From Devosia sp. (GTDB lineage Bacteria; Pseudomonadota; Alphaproteobacteria; Rhizobiales; Devosiaceae), in contig NZ_JANQAH010000013.1 in the NCBI RefSeq assembly GCF_024707125.1, positions 69,501 to 133,500 on the forward strand: 64,000 nucleotides of DNA, given 5' to 3'. Positions 63,454 to 64,000 of the stretch are shown here, one piece after another. The notes below the pieces were generated by a model. The model saw only the letters and a list, made by a program, of their open reading frames with translations. It did no database searches and was not told the DNA's origin. Position numbers and translations under genes: made by a program. Each line of letters begins with the position of its first letter. Positions within the stretch are counted from its first letter, which is position 1.

Positions 63454-64000
63454 ATGGACACTTTTGATCTTCTCGCCCAGGGCCTCGTCGCCGCTCTGCA
63501 GGTGCAGAACCTGCTTTACGCGCTGATCGGCGTTACCCTCGGCACGGCCGTCGGCGTGCTGCCCGGCATCGGCCCGGCGCTCACCGTGGCGCTGCTGTTG
63601 CCCGTCACCTACAAGCTCGACCCCGCCGGTTCGCTCATCATGTTCGCCGGCATCTATTATGGCGGCATGTACGGCGGCTCGACCACATCGATCCTGCTGA
63701 ACACCCCCGGCGAAAGCGCCTCGATCGTTACCGCGCTCGAAGGCAACAAGATGGCCCGGCAGGGCAGGGGCGGTCCCGCCCTTGCAACCGCCGCCATCGG
63801 CTCTTTCATCGCCGGCTTGATCGCCACGCTGGGCCTCGCCTTCGTCGCGCCTTTTGTGGTGAAATTCGCGCTGTCCTTCGGCCCCGCCGACTATTTTGCG
63901 CTGATGGTCCTGGCCTTCATCACCGTCTCCGCCGCCTTCGGCGATAGCCCGCTGCGTGGCCTCACGGCGCTCTTCATCGGCCTTGGCCTGGGCATTATCG
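63454..64000 (+). CDS. tctA: Tripartite tricarboxylate transporter large subunit, 5' part
   Basis: The first 182 codons of the large permease; the gene runs off the right edge. The diagnostic regions are present: [40 protein letters not shown] and [27 protein letters not shown] stands before ATG 63454. With TctB and TctC it forms a sodium-coupled uptake system. Confidence 0.95.
   Translation, partial: MDTFDLLAQGLVAALQVQNLLYALIGVTLGTAVGVLPGIGPALTVALLLPVTYKLDPAGSLIMFAGIYYGGMYGGSTTSILLNTPGESASIVTALEGNKMARQGRGGPALATAAIGSFIAGLIATLGLAFVAPFVVKFALSFGPADYFALMVLAFITVSAAFGDSPLRGLTALFIGLGLGII

Overview
The window is 64 kb of GC-rich chromosomal DNA from an alphaproteobacterium. The gene content and order (murA, a DUF2948 gene, hisD, a UPF0262 gene, infA, maf, yacG, tRNA-Phe), the intergenic GCGTTTCC...GGAAACGC repeat and the protein sequences point to Hyphomicrobiales, most probably a Devosia-like organism. 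The genus is an inference from recognition, not from a search. I see no CRISPR array, transposase, phage gene or replication origin.

Layout. (1) 1-1543: the 5' part of a conserved helical protein, a CoxG-family SRPBCC protein and a possible 40-residue membrane peptide. (2) 1706-15078: a nucleoside uptake and salvage block. It has a BMP-type ABC transporter (binding protein, ATPase with an apparent frameshift, two permeases), cytidine deaminase, purine nucleoside phosphorylase, DeoC, a double-length aldehyde dehydrogenase, DeoA, DeoB, Upp and a glyoxalase-like protein. Together these import nucleosides, release the bases, take deoxyribose 1-phosphate through the 5-phosphate to glyceraldehyde 3-phosphate plus acetaldehyde, and probably oxidise the acetaldehyde. 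(3) 15827-27311: a Tad/Flp pilus locus: two TadE/G-type pseudopilins, a stand-alone secretin N-domain protein, two Flp pilins, CpaA, CpaB, CpaC, CpaE, CpaF, TadB, TadC and TadD. No cpaD lies between cpaC and cpaE. (4) 27461-35002: metabolic and redox genes: M17 aminopeptidase, a MarR-GNAT fusion, a YqaA-like membrane protein, GhrA, cytochrome c, PheA and SthA. (5) 35037-39850: a four-gene efflux operon of the AaeAB/YtcA type with its own outer-membrane factor. (6) 39952-49848: the housekeeping block on the minus strand, interrupted by a plus-strand TetR-controlled ABC-2 efflux cassette. (7) 49973-64000: tRNA-Thr, a YeiH/LysR pair, GFA, AraC, a membrane-anchored TraB/TIKI-like protein, MarR plus a PQQ-dependent dehydrogenase, an ArsR-led cluster of small genes, a GAF-GGDEF-EAL protein, and the start of a tripartite tricarboxylate (Tct) transporter cut by the window edge.

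Points that deserve attention: two genes (the nucleoside ABC ATPase and tadE) each appear shifted by one extra base in a C run; UPF0262 is fused to a low-molecular-weight phosphatase domain; the aldehyde dehydrogenase in the deo block has a second, catalytically degenerate half; near-perfect palindromes sit directly upstream of four regulator genes (MarR-GNAT, TetR, MarR, ArsR); and several large imperfect inverted repeats lie between genes. I did not find a clearly new multi-gene system; the best candidates for something undescribed are the UPF0262-phosphatase fusion and the TraB/TIKI-like membrane protein.
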